A stretch of 64,000 bases of DNA, from the NCBI GenBank assembly GCA_026014685.1, contig JAOZHW010000022.1, positions 99,785 to 163,784 on the forward strand, written 5' to 3'. This DNA is from Candidatus Bathyarchaeota archaeon. GTDB taxonomy: Archaea > Thermoproteota > Bathyarchaeia > Bathyarchaeales > Bathycorpusculaceae. Under the pieces are notes generated by a model. That model was not told the origin of the DNA. It saw only the letters and a list, made by a program, of their open reading frames with translations, and searched no databases. Shown one piece after another: positions 16,900 to 25,878 of this stretch. Both the position numbers and the translations under genes were made by a program. How positions within the stretch are numbered: position 1 is the stretch's first letter; every line of letters starts with the position of its first letter.

Positions 16900-17062
16900 T
16901 TCCTATCCTATCTCATCGCCAGAAATTCTTAGCTTTTTCAGCTTAGTTCTCAGTTGCTGTTCTTTCATTTTTGTCTTGAGCAGTCAGGCTTAGAAGTTAT
17001 TTGAATCTATTTTATTTTTTCTTAATCTCAAGTTTCGTATCTAACTACGTTAACAAGATAAG

Positions 17063-17081
17063 GCGCGCCCTTCGGGCGCGC
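17063..17081 (+). repeat. GC hairpin with 3-base loop
   Basis: GCGCGCCC, TTC, GGGCGCGC: a perfect 8-bp stem. It opens the GC-rich patch (about 17060-17265) that follows the recombinase. The flanking DNA is AT-rich. Confidence 0.7.
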
Positions 17082-17154
17082 ACGACACCGCCCAAACCCT
17101 ACCGCCAAACGACCTGGCGTCTTCGGCGTGCAACCCCTCCGCAAGCCCTATCGG

Positions 17155-17250
17155 GTGAGCCGTTTTGCCCCTCAAGGGGGCGCCTGCCCCGCTTTCGTGT
17201 CCTCGTCCCCGCTCCATGAGCAGGGACCGCTTCAGGCTAAAACGGCTCAC
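17155..17250 (+). ncRNA. Candidate structured RNA or folded-DNA element (three-way junction)
   Basis: Perfectly nested stems. P1: GTGAGCCGTTTT (17155-17166) with AAAACGGCTCAC (17239-17250), 12 bp. P2: GCCCC (17167-17171) with GGGGC (17177-17181). P3: GCCTG (17182-17186) with CAGGC (17233-17237). Inside P3 is P4: GTCCC-C-GCTC (17205-17214), loop CAT, GAGC-A-GGGAC (17218-17227). P1, P2 and P3 abut with only one unpaired base (17238), as in a designed three-way junction. No tRNA, RNase P or SRP signature is seen. It could be an RNA gene or a recombination substrate of the adjacent recombinase. Strand is uncertain. Confidence 0.6.
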
Positions 17251-17332
17251 AGAGGGGGCACGCCTAAAATACACGATAAAGAACGGTGGGGGGTGTGTGA
17301 TTTGGGTTGGTTTGAATTATAGAAAAACCTGA

Positions 17333-17349
17333 GCAACCACAAGGGTTGC
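17333..17349 (+). terminator. Hairpin followed by T-rich tract
   Basis: GCAACC (17333-17338), loop ACAAG, GGTTGC (17344-17349). After a short spacer, a T-rich run (about 17366-17380) follows. It would suit the 3' end of a transcript from the GC-rich element. Confidence 0.45.
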
Positions 17350-17451
17350 CGCCGACTGTAAAAATTATTTTTCTTTTATTGACAATTCACAGCCATCTCA
17401 GAGGAATAATTATAGAATACTGAAACACCTTTTGGTCGTCTAAAGCTTTTT

Positions 17452-17994
17452 TTAAGAAATCATAGGCGGTACCAAAGTATCGTTGTTTTCACCTAAATCA
17501 CCACCGTACATGAACCTGCTCTGTCCGCCCCAGTTAGATTCAATCAGTCGCAAAAAAAGCTGGTTCGATTGCGACTCAATCAAGATGTCAAATCTCGGAG
17601 GACTACCTATCGAAAAGTATAGGTCAGTGGACCTGCTCTCTTTACTATGCAGAGTGTATGATAATTTGACTGTATGGGCATCCACAAACTCCGTTGGGTA
17701 AAAGTCATCCCGTGAAAAGGTTGCGTTTCCCTCTAATTTAACAACGATGCTAAAGGTTGCATCAAATAGACCAGTATTCTGACATTGAACCGTAGTGAAT
17801 GTTCTGTTAACAAGTTGGCTATTTTTGGGGTAATCAATTACTGTGTACCAATGACCATCGATTTTTTGGTATATACGGGGCTGAAGAAAATAATTAACCG
17901 ATGACCCAAAAAAATAAAAAACAACTATTAACGCAAATACAAAAACGCCAATCAAAGCTAATGTCAAGCGAATTTTTCTTTTCATAGCCAACAC
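17452..17994 (-). CDS. Membrane-anchored hypothetical protein
   Basis: A 180-residue protein: a short basic N-terminus, one hydrophobic helix (about 9-30), then a Ser/Thr-rich, beta-strand-like ectodomain of about 145 residues facing outside. I do not recognise a family. An ATG at 17985 is an equally good start. About 105-125 bases upstream is an 18-19-base block also found upstream of the similarly built gene at 53623-54015. Confidence 0.5.
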   Translation of the reverse strand: MLAMKRKIRLTLALIGVFVFALIVVFYFFGSSVNYFLQPRIYQKIDGHWYTVIDYPKNSQLVNRTFTTVQCQNTGLFDATFSIVVKLEGNATFSRDDFYPTEFVDAHTVKLSYTLHSKESRSTDLYFSIGSPPRFDILIESQSNQLFLRLIESNWGGQSRFMYGGDLGENNDTLVPPMIS

Positions 17995-18624
17995 AATCTT
18001 ATTTGCTTGTTGCTATTATTAATTTTTGTAATATTTTAGGTCAAATGATAAGCTTTTTAGCACTCACATCAGAGTTCTGATGATTAGAGAATTCTTGCAA
18101 AAGCTTATAACTAGCCAGTAATAATAGAAATCAGCGACAAACGTCCCTAAAATTTACTTTTCCCTAAGGCAGGTCTTTCCTACAAACTAAGTGCTGATAA
18201 AATAGTGATTACGATCTCTAAAGACGCATTAATAGTAAATTGTCAATCAAGTTAGAAGAGGACCAAGCTTTTATAAATAAGTTTAATTATTGTTTAGCTA
18301 TCCCTAAAGAAATGCATTTAGAACGTAAAAACCTCTTAACCCTCAGGAATGGCTGTTTAGAACTGCTTTTCCATATAAAGAACAAACGCCAGCATTCTTG
18401 ACGATTGTGAACTGGTTTTGTAAACTGAAAACAAAATGCCGCCTTTAACCAATTTTTATGGATATTGGAATTCGCTTCAAGTGAGGACAACTACCTTTTT
18501 TGATTGAAAAAGCCGCCCCGTCAGTAACCGAAAGCTGTGCAGCCAAATCAGCCCTAAAACCTATAGTTGTGCTTCTAAAAGCATTTATGTAGGGTGATGT
18601 TTTTTAGAGTACTGAAGATGAAGT
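17995..18624. other. 630-base AT-rich intergenic region
   Basis: I see no convincing gene here. It holds the minus-strand TGGCTAGTTATAAGCTTTT block (18099-18117), probably the promoter of the 17452-17994 gene. A weak 67-codon minus-strand frame near 18287-18490 lacks a recognisable domain and a ribosome binding site. Confidence 0.5.
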
Positions 18625-19188
18625 ATGTCTGAGAAAATTAGGAGTTTCATAGCTTTCGATTTGGAAAACGACAGTGTTGTGAACAGAATCGCTGCAGCGC
18701 AGAAGATGATTATGCAGACTAACGCTGACGTTAAACTTGTAGAACCAAAAAACATTCACATCACCGTGCGTTTTCTAGGCGACATCTCGCCAGACATGGT
18801 TGAGAAAGTCTATGCGGCAATGAAAAATATCAAATTTACACCGTTTAACATTCAATTAACAGGTTTAGGGGTTTTCCCAACGATCAATTATCCACGGGTT
18901 GTTTGGGCGGGTATAACTGACGGCGCACAGCAACTCACCAGCATCTTTGAGCAGTTGGAACCTCAAATCCACGATTTAGGTTTCGCACCTGACCCCAACG
19001 GATTCACTCCACACTTAACCATCGCCCGTGTCCGAAGTGGCGCAAACAAGCAGCGATTGGTTGATTTGGTGCAGCGACAAGAGCACTATGACTTTGGTAA
19101 CATTCGCGCAAGCTGTCTGCGCCTCAAAAGAAGTCAGCTATCACCTAAAGGGCCAGCTTACTCTACACTTAAAGAGTACTGCCCCTAA
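18625..19188 (+). CDS. thpR: RNA 2',3'-cyclic 3'-phosphodiesterase (LigT family)
   Basis: A 187-residue 2H phosphoesterase with both catalytic His boxes: HITVRFLGD near residue 46 and HLTIARV near 130. It opens 2',3'-cyclic phosphates on RNA ends and was first described as a 2'-5' RNA ligase. It is 12 bases upstream of cca, and the two probably form an RNA-end-processing operon, useful in an organism with tRNA introns. Confidence 0.9.
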   Translation: MSEKIRSFIAFDLENDSVVNRIAAAQKMIMQTNADVKLVEPKNIHITVRFLGDISPDMVEKVYAAMKNIKFTPFNIQLTGLGVFPTINYPRVVWAGITDGAQQLTSIFEQLEPQIHDLGFAPDPNGFTPHLTIARVRSGANKQRLVDLVQRQEHYDFGNIRASCLRLKRSQLSPKGPAYSTLKEYCP

Positions 19189-19200
19189 AAGGCCACAACA

Positions 19201-20616
19201 ATGAGCCATGATGAATTAACCGCACGTATTCTTGAAAAAATTACACCTAAGCCCAAGGAACGCGCAAAGGTTGAGGCGGTAAGCAAAGAATTAGAGAAAA
19301 AGATAGCTGCAGCCTGTAAAGAGGAAGGTATAACCGCTACCGTGCGCGTCGAGGGTTCAGTCGCTAAAGACACGTGGCTCTCAGAAAACCCCGACATAGA
19401 CATATTCATCAGATTACCCACATCCATAGACCGCCAATTTCTAGACGAGATCGGGCTGCGGATAGCAAAAAAAGCAGCGGGTAGCGCTGAACAGCTGGAA
19501 CGTTACGCGGAGCACCCATACCTTGAAGTTTTCGTCGAGGGATACCGCGTAGACATCGTGCCCTGCTACGACTCCAAACCCGGCGAGTGGCAAAGCGCGA
19601 CCGACCGCACACCCTACCATACCGACTATATCAAGGGGCATTTGGACAGGAAACTGCTCGGCGAAGTGCGTCTGCTCAAACGGTTCATGCAGGGCATCGG
19701 TGTGTACGGTGCAGAAATCAAAGTGGGTGGATTCAGCGGTTACCTCTGTGAACTGCTGATTTTGAAGTACGGTTCATTCGCCGAGACCGTGGCGGCATTT
19801 ACAGGTTACAGTAAGCGAATCGTTGTTGACATCGAGGGTTTCTATGGCGACCGCGAAAGAGACCTCTGCCTGCTTTTCCCTGAGCCGCTTGTGATTGTTG
19901 ATCCTGTGGATAAAGGCAGAAATGTTGCTGCGCCTGTGCAGCTCCAGAAGCTCTACGAATTTATCGCCGCTGCAAGAGCCTACCAAAAAGCGCCCAGTGA
20001 AGAATTTTTCTATCCTCCACCAATTCATGCCGAACCACCCAACATTATCGAAAGTCACATCAAAAACAAGGGCACCGCACATCTTTACCTAACAATCGGC
20101 GAGTTAACTGCAGTTCCAGACGTGTTATGGGGACAACTATACCGCACGAAACGTTCGTTGCGCAAACTTCTTGAAACTTACAGTTTTTGTGTCCTGCGGG
20201 ATACGGTTTGGAGCAACGAAAAGTCTCTCAGTGTCTTTGTTTTCGAGTTAGAACAGTTAGTTTTGCCGAATGTTAAGCGGCATCTTGGTCCGCAGCTTGA
20301 GCGTGCAAGTGACTGCGAAAAATTCCTTTCAAAATACGTTGAAAGTAAAGAGGTAATTTCTGGACCCTACATTGAGGATGCCCGCTGGGTTGTAGAGGTT
20401 CCCCGTAAATACACCGACGCCTCAACCCTCTTTAGGGAAAAACTAGCTGACGGCGGCAAAAGCGCTGGAGTCGCGGAAATAGTGCAAAAAGCTATTCAGA
20501 CGGAATATAGCGTTCTAGTCGATGAGCAAGTGCTTAAGCTCTACATGGAGAACTCGGATTTTGCTGTGTTTTTAACTGAATTTCTCTCAGGAAAACCTTT
20601 GTGGCTAAAAGCCTAA
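19201..20616 (+). CDS. cca: CCA-adding enzyme, archaeal class I
   Basis: A 471-residue tRNA nucleotidyltransferase that adds or repairs the 3' CCA. The head domain has RVEGSVAKDTW followed by DIDIFIRLP, giving the two metal-binding Asp residues near 61-63, and a third acidic residue near 114 (VDIVPCYD). Length and neck/body/tail layout fit archaeal class I. Both tRNA genes in this window already encode CCA, so repair may be its main task here. Its end overlaps the convergent uppP by 12 bases. Confidence 0.93.
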   Translation: MSHDELTARILEKITPKPKERAKVEAVSKELEKKIAAACKEEGITATVRVEGSVAKDTWLSENPDIDIFIRLPTSIDRQFLDEIGLRIAKKAAGSAEQLERYAEHPYLEVFVEGYRVDIVPCYDSKPGEWQSATDRTPYHTDYIKGHLDRKLLGEVRLLKRFMQGIGVYGAEIKVGGFSGYLCELLILKYGSFAETVAAFTGYSKRIVVDIEGFYGDRERDLCLLFPEPLVIVDPVDKGRNVAAPVQLQKLYEFIAAARAYQKAPSEEFFYPPPIHAEPPNIIESHIKNKGTAHLYLTIGELTAVPDVLWGQLYRTKRSLRKLLETYSFCVLRDTVWSNEKSLSVFVFELEQLVLPNVKRHLGPQLERASDCEKFLSKYVESKEVISGPYIEDARWVVEVPRKYTDASTLFREKLADGGKSAGVAEIVQKAIQTEYSVLVDEQVLKLYMENSDFAVFLTEFLSGKPLWLKA

Positions 20617-21396
20617 TGCAGCTAAAACGAACATAACTGCCCCCGCGATGAAGCAGTATATTGAGAACAGGTAGAATTTTTTGGCTGCCAAAGATTTTTC
20701 AAGCAGTTTAAGCGCCAAGAAACTAATCGCCACAGTTACAGCAAGGGCCACTGCAAGTTCGAGGTTTCCGATTCCGGCAACTGTAAGCGCGTCGTGTTCT
20801 TGGTATAGTGTTAGGCCTAAGGCGCCGATTACTGCAGGGATGGAGAGGAGGAAGGAGAATTTGAAGGCGATTTCTTTTCGTACGCCCAGTAGAAGCAGAG
20901 TTGCGATGGTGAAGCCGCTTCGGGAGACGCTTGGGATGATGGATAAACCCTGCATGACGCCAACTAAAAGCGCCATGGGTAAGGTTATTGTGTCTTTGCG
21001 TTCCGTGGAGAATTTGGATGCGAACAGGACGCTGCCTGTTATGATGAACCAAACCCCCAGCCAAAGCAAGGTGCTAAAGTAGGAGTCTAGTTGTTCTCCG
21101 ATTGTAGCGGCCATTAATGCGGTTGGAACTGAACCGACGATTATAGGTAAGATTAATTTGCCGTCTTCAGAGTGGAAGTCTCTGTGCCAAAGCGAAATTA
21201 GGACATTTTTGATGGCGACGCGGAAGTAAATCAAAGTAACTAAAAGTGTGCCGAAGTGCAATAGTACATCGAAAAGTAAGGGGACAGTTAAACCGAAAAA
21301 GTATTCAGCGATTCTTAGGTGTCCTGTGCTGCTTATGGGGAGCCACTCGGTTGTGCCCTGAATCAGGCCTAAAGTTATGGATTGCAGTATGTCCAT
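20605..21396 (-). CDS. uppP: Polyprenyl-diphosphate phosphatase (UppP/BacA family)
   Basis: A 263-residue membrane protein with about seven to eight helices. It carries the two family signatures: LGLIQGTTEWLPISSTGH (about 8-25) and PSVSRSGFTIATLLLLG (about 152-168), holding the catalytic Glu, Ser and Arg. In bacteria it recycles undecaprenyl diphosphate. In archaea it presumably dephosphorylates the polyprenyl (dolichyl-type) diphosphate used in glycan transfer, consistent with the glycosyltransferase and SIS genes next door. Confidence 0.88.
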   Translation of the reverse strand: MDILQSITLGLIQGTTEWLPISSTGHLRIAEYFFGLTVPLLFDVLLHFGTLLVTLIYFRVAIKNVLISLWHRDFHSEDGKLILPIIVGSVPTALMAATIGEQLDSYFSTLLWLGVWFIITGSVLFASKFSTERKDTITLPMALLVGVMQGLSIIPSVSRSGFTIATLLLLGVRKEIAFKFSFLLSIPAVIGALGLTLYQEHDALTVAGIGNLELAVALAVTVAISFLALKLLEKSLAAKKFYLFSIYCFIAGAVMFVLAALGF

Positions 21397-21442
21397 GCTA
21401 CTTCGCTGTTAAGTGGTTGCTTCGGCGGCATTTAAGCTATAC

Positions 21443-22597
21443 TTACTGGGTGACGCTGTGATACCAGCTGATTATGTATTCAGGCAAGTTTAAGCCGCGT
21501 TCGCCGAGGCGCTCAGCTAATTTTACAGGTAACGGACTAAGCACGTATGCGGCTCGGGTGTAGAAGCGTCTGGGGAAAGTGGGTTTTGCCTCTTCGGGGA
21601 GTATGATTTTTAGGTCAGCTTTTTTGGCAAGCGAGGAATCTTTGTCGCTGGTGATCGCGAAGACTGTGCCTGCAAATTTCTTAAGCACATCCGCCCAAAG
21701 GAGGACTGGGCGTGTTTCACCTGAGTAAGAAAGCAGTATTTCTAGGTCACCAGCGCGTGGATGGGGCGTGTTTACGCCGCGGGTGATGTAGACGTTGTCA
21801 CCTAGGAAGCTTTTGATGTGGAAAAGTCGCACGCCAGTCATTTTGGCTATTTCGTTAGCGGTTCCTCTGCCCCCCAAGAACAGGTTAGTGCGTTGTTCAA
21901 GCAGATCAACGAGTTTAACGTAGGTTTCTGAATTGACGTTTGAGTCAATCATATCTCCTAATTTTTCGAACTCTTCAACGCATAACGGTAGAATTTCGTC
22001 TGCATCGAAGTTGCGGTAGATGGCTTCGATCATGCTGTTGAGTAATTCAAGGGTACCTAACTCGAAGATGTCGCCCATCATGCCTGTTTCGGAGTATTCA
22101 AAGCTTGGTTTGAGTTTGCCGCGTCCTTTTAGTTGAACGACCTGGCCGTATTTTCTGGTTATTTCCGCTAGAGGTGACTCCATGGATGAAGTGAGTAGGC
22201 CCATTGAGAAGTTTTTGGATTTCTTTTCCTCTATGTATTTAGCGAGGTCTTGGGCCATGACAAGGGGGTCTTCGCTGTAGCCGCTACCTGAGTTCATGAG
22301 CAGAAGTGTTTTTTTGTAGCGACGTGCGAGGTCAGGTGCCGCGTCGTACATGCTTTTACCTGGAAAACCTGGATCGTCGGGTGTTAGGACGACTTTGTTG
22401 CGCCAACCTGCTGTCGCCAGTGCAATCTGGCTCATGGCTGCGTTGAGTGAGTAGAGTGAGCGTCCGGAGCCTCCGCAGATCACGCAGTCAGCGGATTTGA
22501 GTTCTTCGTAGAGGGGAGCGAGTTCTTTCTTTTTTATGGCAAGGATGTTTTCTTGTATTCTGTTTACGTATCCGAGGCTGCTTACTTTGCTTTTCAT
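21443..22597 (-). CDS. Double SIS-domain sugar-phosphate protein
   Basis: About 384 residues (ATG 22597; a TTG seven codons earlier is possible). There are two sugar-isomerase (SIS) folds. The N-terminal copy has VICGGSGRSLYS and MNSGSGYSEDP; the C-terminal copy has LFLGGRGTANEIA, then LLSYSGETRP and FAITSDKDSSLAKKAD. SIS pairs occur in phosphosugar isomerases and 6-phospho-3-hexuloisomerase-like enzymes. Substrate unknown, but uppP and a glycosyltransferase flank it, so cell-surface sugar metabolism is plausible. Confidence 0.7.
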   Translation of the reverse strand: MKSKVSSLGYVNRIQENILAIKKKELAPLYEELKSADCVICGGSGRSLYSLNAAMSQIALATAGWRNKVVLTPDDPGFPGKSMYDAAPDLARRYKKTLLLMNSGSGYSEDPLVMAQDLAKYIEEKKSKNFSMGLLTSSMESPLAEITRKYGQVVQLKGRGKLKPSFEYSETGMMGDIFELGTLELLNSMIEAIYRNFDADEILPLCVEEFEKLGDMIDSNVNSETYVKLVDLLEQRTNLFLGGRGTANEIAKMTGVRLFHIKSFLGDNVYITRGVNTPHPRAGDLEILLSYSGETRPVLLWADVLKKFAGTVFAITSDKDSSLAKKADLKIILPEEAKPTFPRRFYTRAAYVLSPLPVKLAERLGERGLNLPEYIISWYHSVTQ

Positions 22598-22796
22598 AGG
22601 GACACGCTTCCAGTTCAAAATCAGTTAGGGATGGCTATATTATCCTTATGCTCGCTAAACTGCCGTTACCTCAAATACACCACAATAATAATTGATTCTA
22701 AAAGAACATAAACCAATTACATAATACAATAGCAAGGTACACCTTATATTTTAACTGCACTTAACATACAGCGGCAACCTGTCAAGTGTATCGGTT

Positions 22797-23987
22797 ATGA
22801 CGAAATTGCGGTTAGCGGTCTTTAACACTCAACCCCCCCACCTCTACTATGGCGGAGTAGAACGACGCATAATAGAAACTGCTAACCGACTGCAAAACAC
22901 GGCAGATATTACCGTTTATTCAGGGACCAAAGCAGGCTTCAAAAACAAAACCCGCCTAAACGGGGCAGATTTGGTTCCTTGCCACTCAACGGACATAGTT
23001 TTTCCCATAGACAACTGGACTTTTAACAGAAGTCTAGTTAAGAAAGCAAATGCCATTGACGCAGACGTCTTTGAAGCGCATGCAGTCAGCGGTTATGGTT
23101 TTCCCAAAAAACTAAAACAACTAGGCATCGCCAAACCTTTCATCCACACCATTCATGGGGTTCTCGCAGACGAATATGAACAAGCCCGAATGGAGGGGCA
23201 TCGATCTTTGAGGGGAAAAATCGCTAACCGCTTTATGCGTTACCTTGCAGGTTTGGAAAAAGAAACCGCAAAAGATGCCGCTTTGATTGTTACCATTAGC
23301 AAGTATTCGCTGGAGAAACTGCAGAAATACTACGGTGTTGACGCCTCAAAGGTAAGAATTATCCCAAACGGCGTAGACACAGACAAATACAAACCCATAG
23401 CTGACACTCTTAATGTGAGGCGGCGGTTCGGTTTAGGCGATGGTCCCTGTGTACTTTTTGTAGGCAGCTTAATTCCCAGAAAGGGATTACATTTTCTAGT
23501 TGAAGCAGCCAAAAATGTTTCTCGCATACATCCGAAGTTAAAATTTGTGATTGTTGGGGACGGCCCGTTAAAAACACAGTTACAACAAAAGGTTCAGAGC
23601 TCGAACTTGTTGGGGAACTTTGTTTTCCTAAGCCGAGTGGAAGAAGAAGTGCTGCCTGAGCTTTATAACTGCGGAGAGGTATTTGTTTTGCCATCCATTC
23701 AGGAGGGACAGGGTATTGTTTTGCTTGAAGCGCAATCTTGCGGCAAGCCAGTAGTTGCTTTTGACATTGGAGGAGTCAACGAGGCAGTAATTAACGGAGA
23801 AACAGGTTTGCTTGTTGACCGAGGGGGTAGTGATGCCCTCGCGGAGGCTTTGCTGAAACTTTTAGGGGATCAAGCTTTGCGTGGACGAATGGGGCTGTCT
23901 GCCCGCAGGTTTATCGCAGAAAACTACACCTGGAACCTCTGTGCACAACGAATGCTTAATGTCTATAGGGAAACATTAGAAGCCTAA
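22797..23987 (+). CDS. Glycosyltransferase family 4 (GT-B)
   Basis: A 396-residue GT-B enzyme. N-terminal acceptor domain with NTQPPHLYYGGVERRIIE; C-terminal nucleotide-sugar domain with CVLFVGSLIPRKGLHFLVEA (about 218-237) and the EX7E motif in LPSIQEGQGIVLLEAQSCGKPVVAF (E about 301 and 309). Cytoplasmic, adding sugars to a lipid or protein-linked glycan; donor and acceptor unknown. It is divergent from the SIS gene. Its 3' end overlaps the convergent gene by four bases. Confidence 0.88.
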   Translation: MTKLRLAVFNTQPPHLYYGGVERRIIETANRLQNTADITVYSGTKAGFKNKTRLNGADLVPCHSTDIVFPIDNWTFNRSLVKKANAIDADVFEAHAVSGYGFPKKLKQLGIAKPFIHTIHGVLADEYEQARMEGHRSLRGKIANRFMRYLAGLEKETAKDAALIVTISKYSLEKLQKYYGVDASKVRIIPNGVDTDKYKPIADTLNVRRRFGLGDGPCVLFVGSLIPRKGLHFLVEAAKNVSRIHPKLKFVIVGDGPLKTQLQQKVQSSNLLGNFVFLSRVEEEVLPELYNCGEVFVLPSIQEGQGIVLLEAQSCGKPVVAFDIGGVNEAVINGETGLLVDRGGSDALAEALLKLLGDQALRGRMGLSARRFIAENYTWNLCAQRMLNVYRETLEA

Positions 23988-24502
23988 ACGTCAACATGTT
24001 TTGCTAACCGTTCGAAGTCCTCTTGGCTCATCCATTCGGTTCGCAGGTAGTGGCGGATTCTTTCTTCACTGAGCCCCAAGCGCTTGGCCTCCTGTACAGT
24101 ATAGCGGTATGCTTCAATCTCTGTGGGTCTATCGACGTATTCGTAGCGGGGATCGAAGAGTTCTTTGCCGGCCATAAACTGCTTCACATGACACAATTCA
24201 TGGATTAAATCAAGGTAGATGTCGGTTTTGTTGCCCCTGTTTAGGTAACTTTTGCTTATCACAAGATGTCCATCTGCGCCATCAACATACATGTAGCCGC
24301 TAAACCAGCTAAATTCAACGGTAAGATTGTTGAGGACTTCGGTTGTTTTTTCTCCAAAAATCCCTCTGACAGCAGGAACTTTGTCAAAGTCTTTGAAGTA
24401 CTCTGCAAAAATCGTCTTAGAGTTACCGATACTTAGGGGGTTGATTGGGAAATTTCCGAGTTTGCGAAGGATTCTGAAGATGAAGTACTCAATTCCAGGC
24501 AA
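23984..24502 (-). CDS. HExxH-motif putative zinc metallopeptidase
   Basis: A 172-residue protein with LIHELCHVKQF near residue 102: H-E-L-C-H is a zinc HExxH motif. EIEAYRYTVQEAKRLG follows about 25 residues later and could supply the third ligand. There is no signal peptide. The family is not recognised with certainty; small SprT-like or Mlr-like peptidases have this look. TTG start at 24502 with AGGAGAAAA upstream. It is 11 bases after the 454-residue unknown gene, so they are probably co-transcribed. Confidence 0.55.
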   Translation of the reverse strand: MPGIEYFIFRILRKLGNFPINPLSIGNSKTIFAEYFKDFDKVPAVRGIFGEKTTEVLNNLTVEFSWFSGYMYVDGADGHLVISKSYLNRGNKTDIYLDLIHELCHVKQFMAGKELFDPRYEYVDRPTEIEAYRYTVQEAKRLGLSEERIRHYLRTEWMSQEDFERLAKHVDV

Positions 24503-24513
24503 ATGTTTTTCTC

Positions 24514-25875
24514 CTATCCGAACTTTGCAAGGTGTTCCAGTTTCATGCCTCGATGCGCCAAATCAGCCAAGTCCGCCACGCTGCCTATGCTGGCGTCGAT
24601 GTTGCGATGGATGGGGTGACTCCATAAACCTTCGGGTGAGAGGTTAAACTGTAATGGCACTCTCAAGTTAAGGTGGTATTTTTGGTTTAAATCTTTAAGC
24701 AGTCTGCCTTCTCTGCACGCGACACGAGCGTTTGCGTAGCTTTGCAGAAGCTGAGAAGAACCAAACGCTCCCACGCCATGCCACATTGTTGCATCCTCAG
24801 GCGACCCCATCGAGTAGAGGAAAAACTGCGGCGAAGACGGCGTTTCAATGTAGCTGTAGTCTGAGAATTTTTCTCCCGACACAGTAAACTTGTCGTCGCA
24901 AACTGCCACAGCGACGTCTTGTGGGTCAATGGCGTTTGGGTAGAGCGCAGTTGTCTTGTATGTTACCGTAGCGTCGTGGAATCTTTCGTTTTCAAAATGC
25001 AATTTTCCTCTGGCGGCACGTTTGGAGCCAAACCCCTTCTTTGAATGCGGCACCGTCAAAAGCGTGGTGCGTTTGTTCATGCTTCGCCCCATACATGCAT
25101 AAGCTGCCTCAACCGAGGTGTAGTCGCGATTGCTCTCGCTTATTATGTAGTGAAGCAAGCCGTCTTTGTTTTCCGCTGCCAAGGTGGAAAGGGGCATACG
25201 TAGAGTATAAAGAGAGAGGTCCATTCCAAAGAAGGCTGATAACTCAACTATCTGAGCATATTTGACAGTATCTACAAAATCAATGTAGGAACCATTGCAG
25301 CAATCTAATTTCTCAGCAACGAGTTCCGTTTCCTTTTTAGAAATCAGTGCACCATCATACTTTTTCACGTAGTCCTCATCGATTTTTAGTTGTTCCGTTC
25401 TGACATTAATCGCGGGAAACGCACTTTGCCCGCTTTCCACTATAGACTTCTTAAGCGGATTCATAGAATAGCGGTCAGCTTCCACGTCGTCAGTGTTAAG
25501 CAGAAATGGCACTATGTAGCCGCGGGGTGGCTTTTTTAACGCTTCAGAAAGCGCAGAGATGTCATCGATGTTTGGCTCATGCAACCCCCGCTCCAGAAAG
25601 TAGTTTGCACACGTCTCAAGCAGTCGAGTTCCAATTATACCTTGCACTTCTTCGACGGTTAACTGTGGATTTGTATATTCCACGGAGCTTCGGAAGTAGA
25701 AGTGTTCGTCTTCAAAGGGTACAGAAACCTTTTTGCCGTTGACATACTGGAAGAGGGTGACTTTTCGATTTGGGGTTTTACCCTTAGCGGCGGCTGCGCC
25801 TTCAACTAGTACTTTTACAGTTGAAAAAGAAGACTTCAAGAAGTCCTCAAGCAGAAATCTACAGTAATCTTCCAT
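24514..25875 (-). CDS. Large conserved hypothetical protein
   Basis: About 453 residues, soluble, with mixed alpha/beta content and no membrane segment. I recognise no domain. Notable stretches are a Lys/Arg-rich KKGFGSKRAARGK near 283 and CDDKFTVSGEKFSDYSY near 334. ATG 25875 follows the GNAT gene's stop directly, with its ribosome binding site (GCGAGGAT) inside the end of that gene, so translation is coupled. It sits in an operon with a double acetyltransferase and an HExxH protein. Confidence 0.55.
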   Translation of the reverse strand: MEDYCRFLLEDFLKSSFSTVKVLVEGAAAAKGKTPNRKVTLFQYVNGKKVSVPFEDEHFYFRSSVEYTNPQLTVEEVQGIIGTRLLETCANYFLERGLHEPNIDDISALSEALKKPPRGYIVPFLLNTDDVEADRYSMNPLKKSIVESGQSAFPAINVRTEQLKIDEDYVKKYDGALISKKETELVAEKLDCCNGSYIDFVDTVKYAQIVELSAFFGMDLSLYTLRMPLSTLAAENKDGLLHYIISESNRDYTSVEAAYACMGRSMNKRTTLLTVPHSKKGFGSKRAARGKLHFENERFHDATVTYKTTALYPNAIDPQDVAVAVCDDKFTVSGEKFSDYSYIETPSSPQFFLYSMGSPEDATMWHGVGAFGSSQLLQSYANARVACREGRLLKDLNQKYHLNLRVPLQFNLSPEGLWSHPIHRNIDASIGSVADLADLAHRGMKLEHLAKFG

Positions 25876-25878
25876 CAA

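Noticed and set aside
17001..17274. Overlapping reading frames on both strands in the GC-rich patch
   Set aside because: They arise from high GC and lack of stops. They are rich in Arg, Pro and Gly, show no domain or ribosome binding site, and run across the inverted repeats.
18287..18490. 67-codon minus-strand frame in the 630-base gap
   Set aside because: No ribosome binding site, odd composition, and AT-rich surroundings; probably chance.
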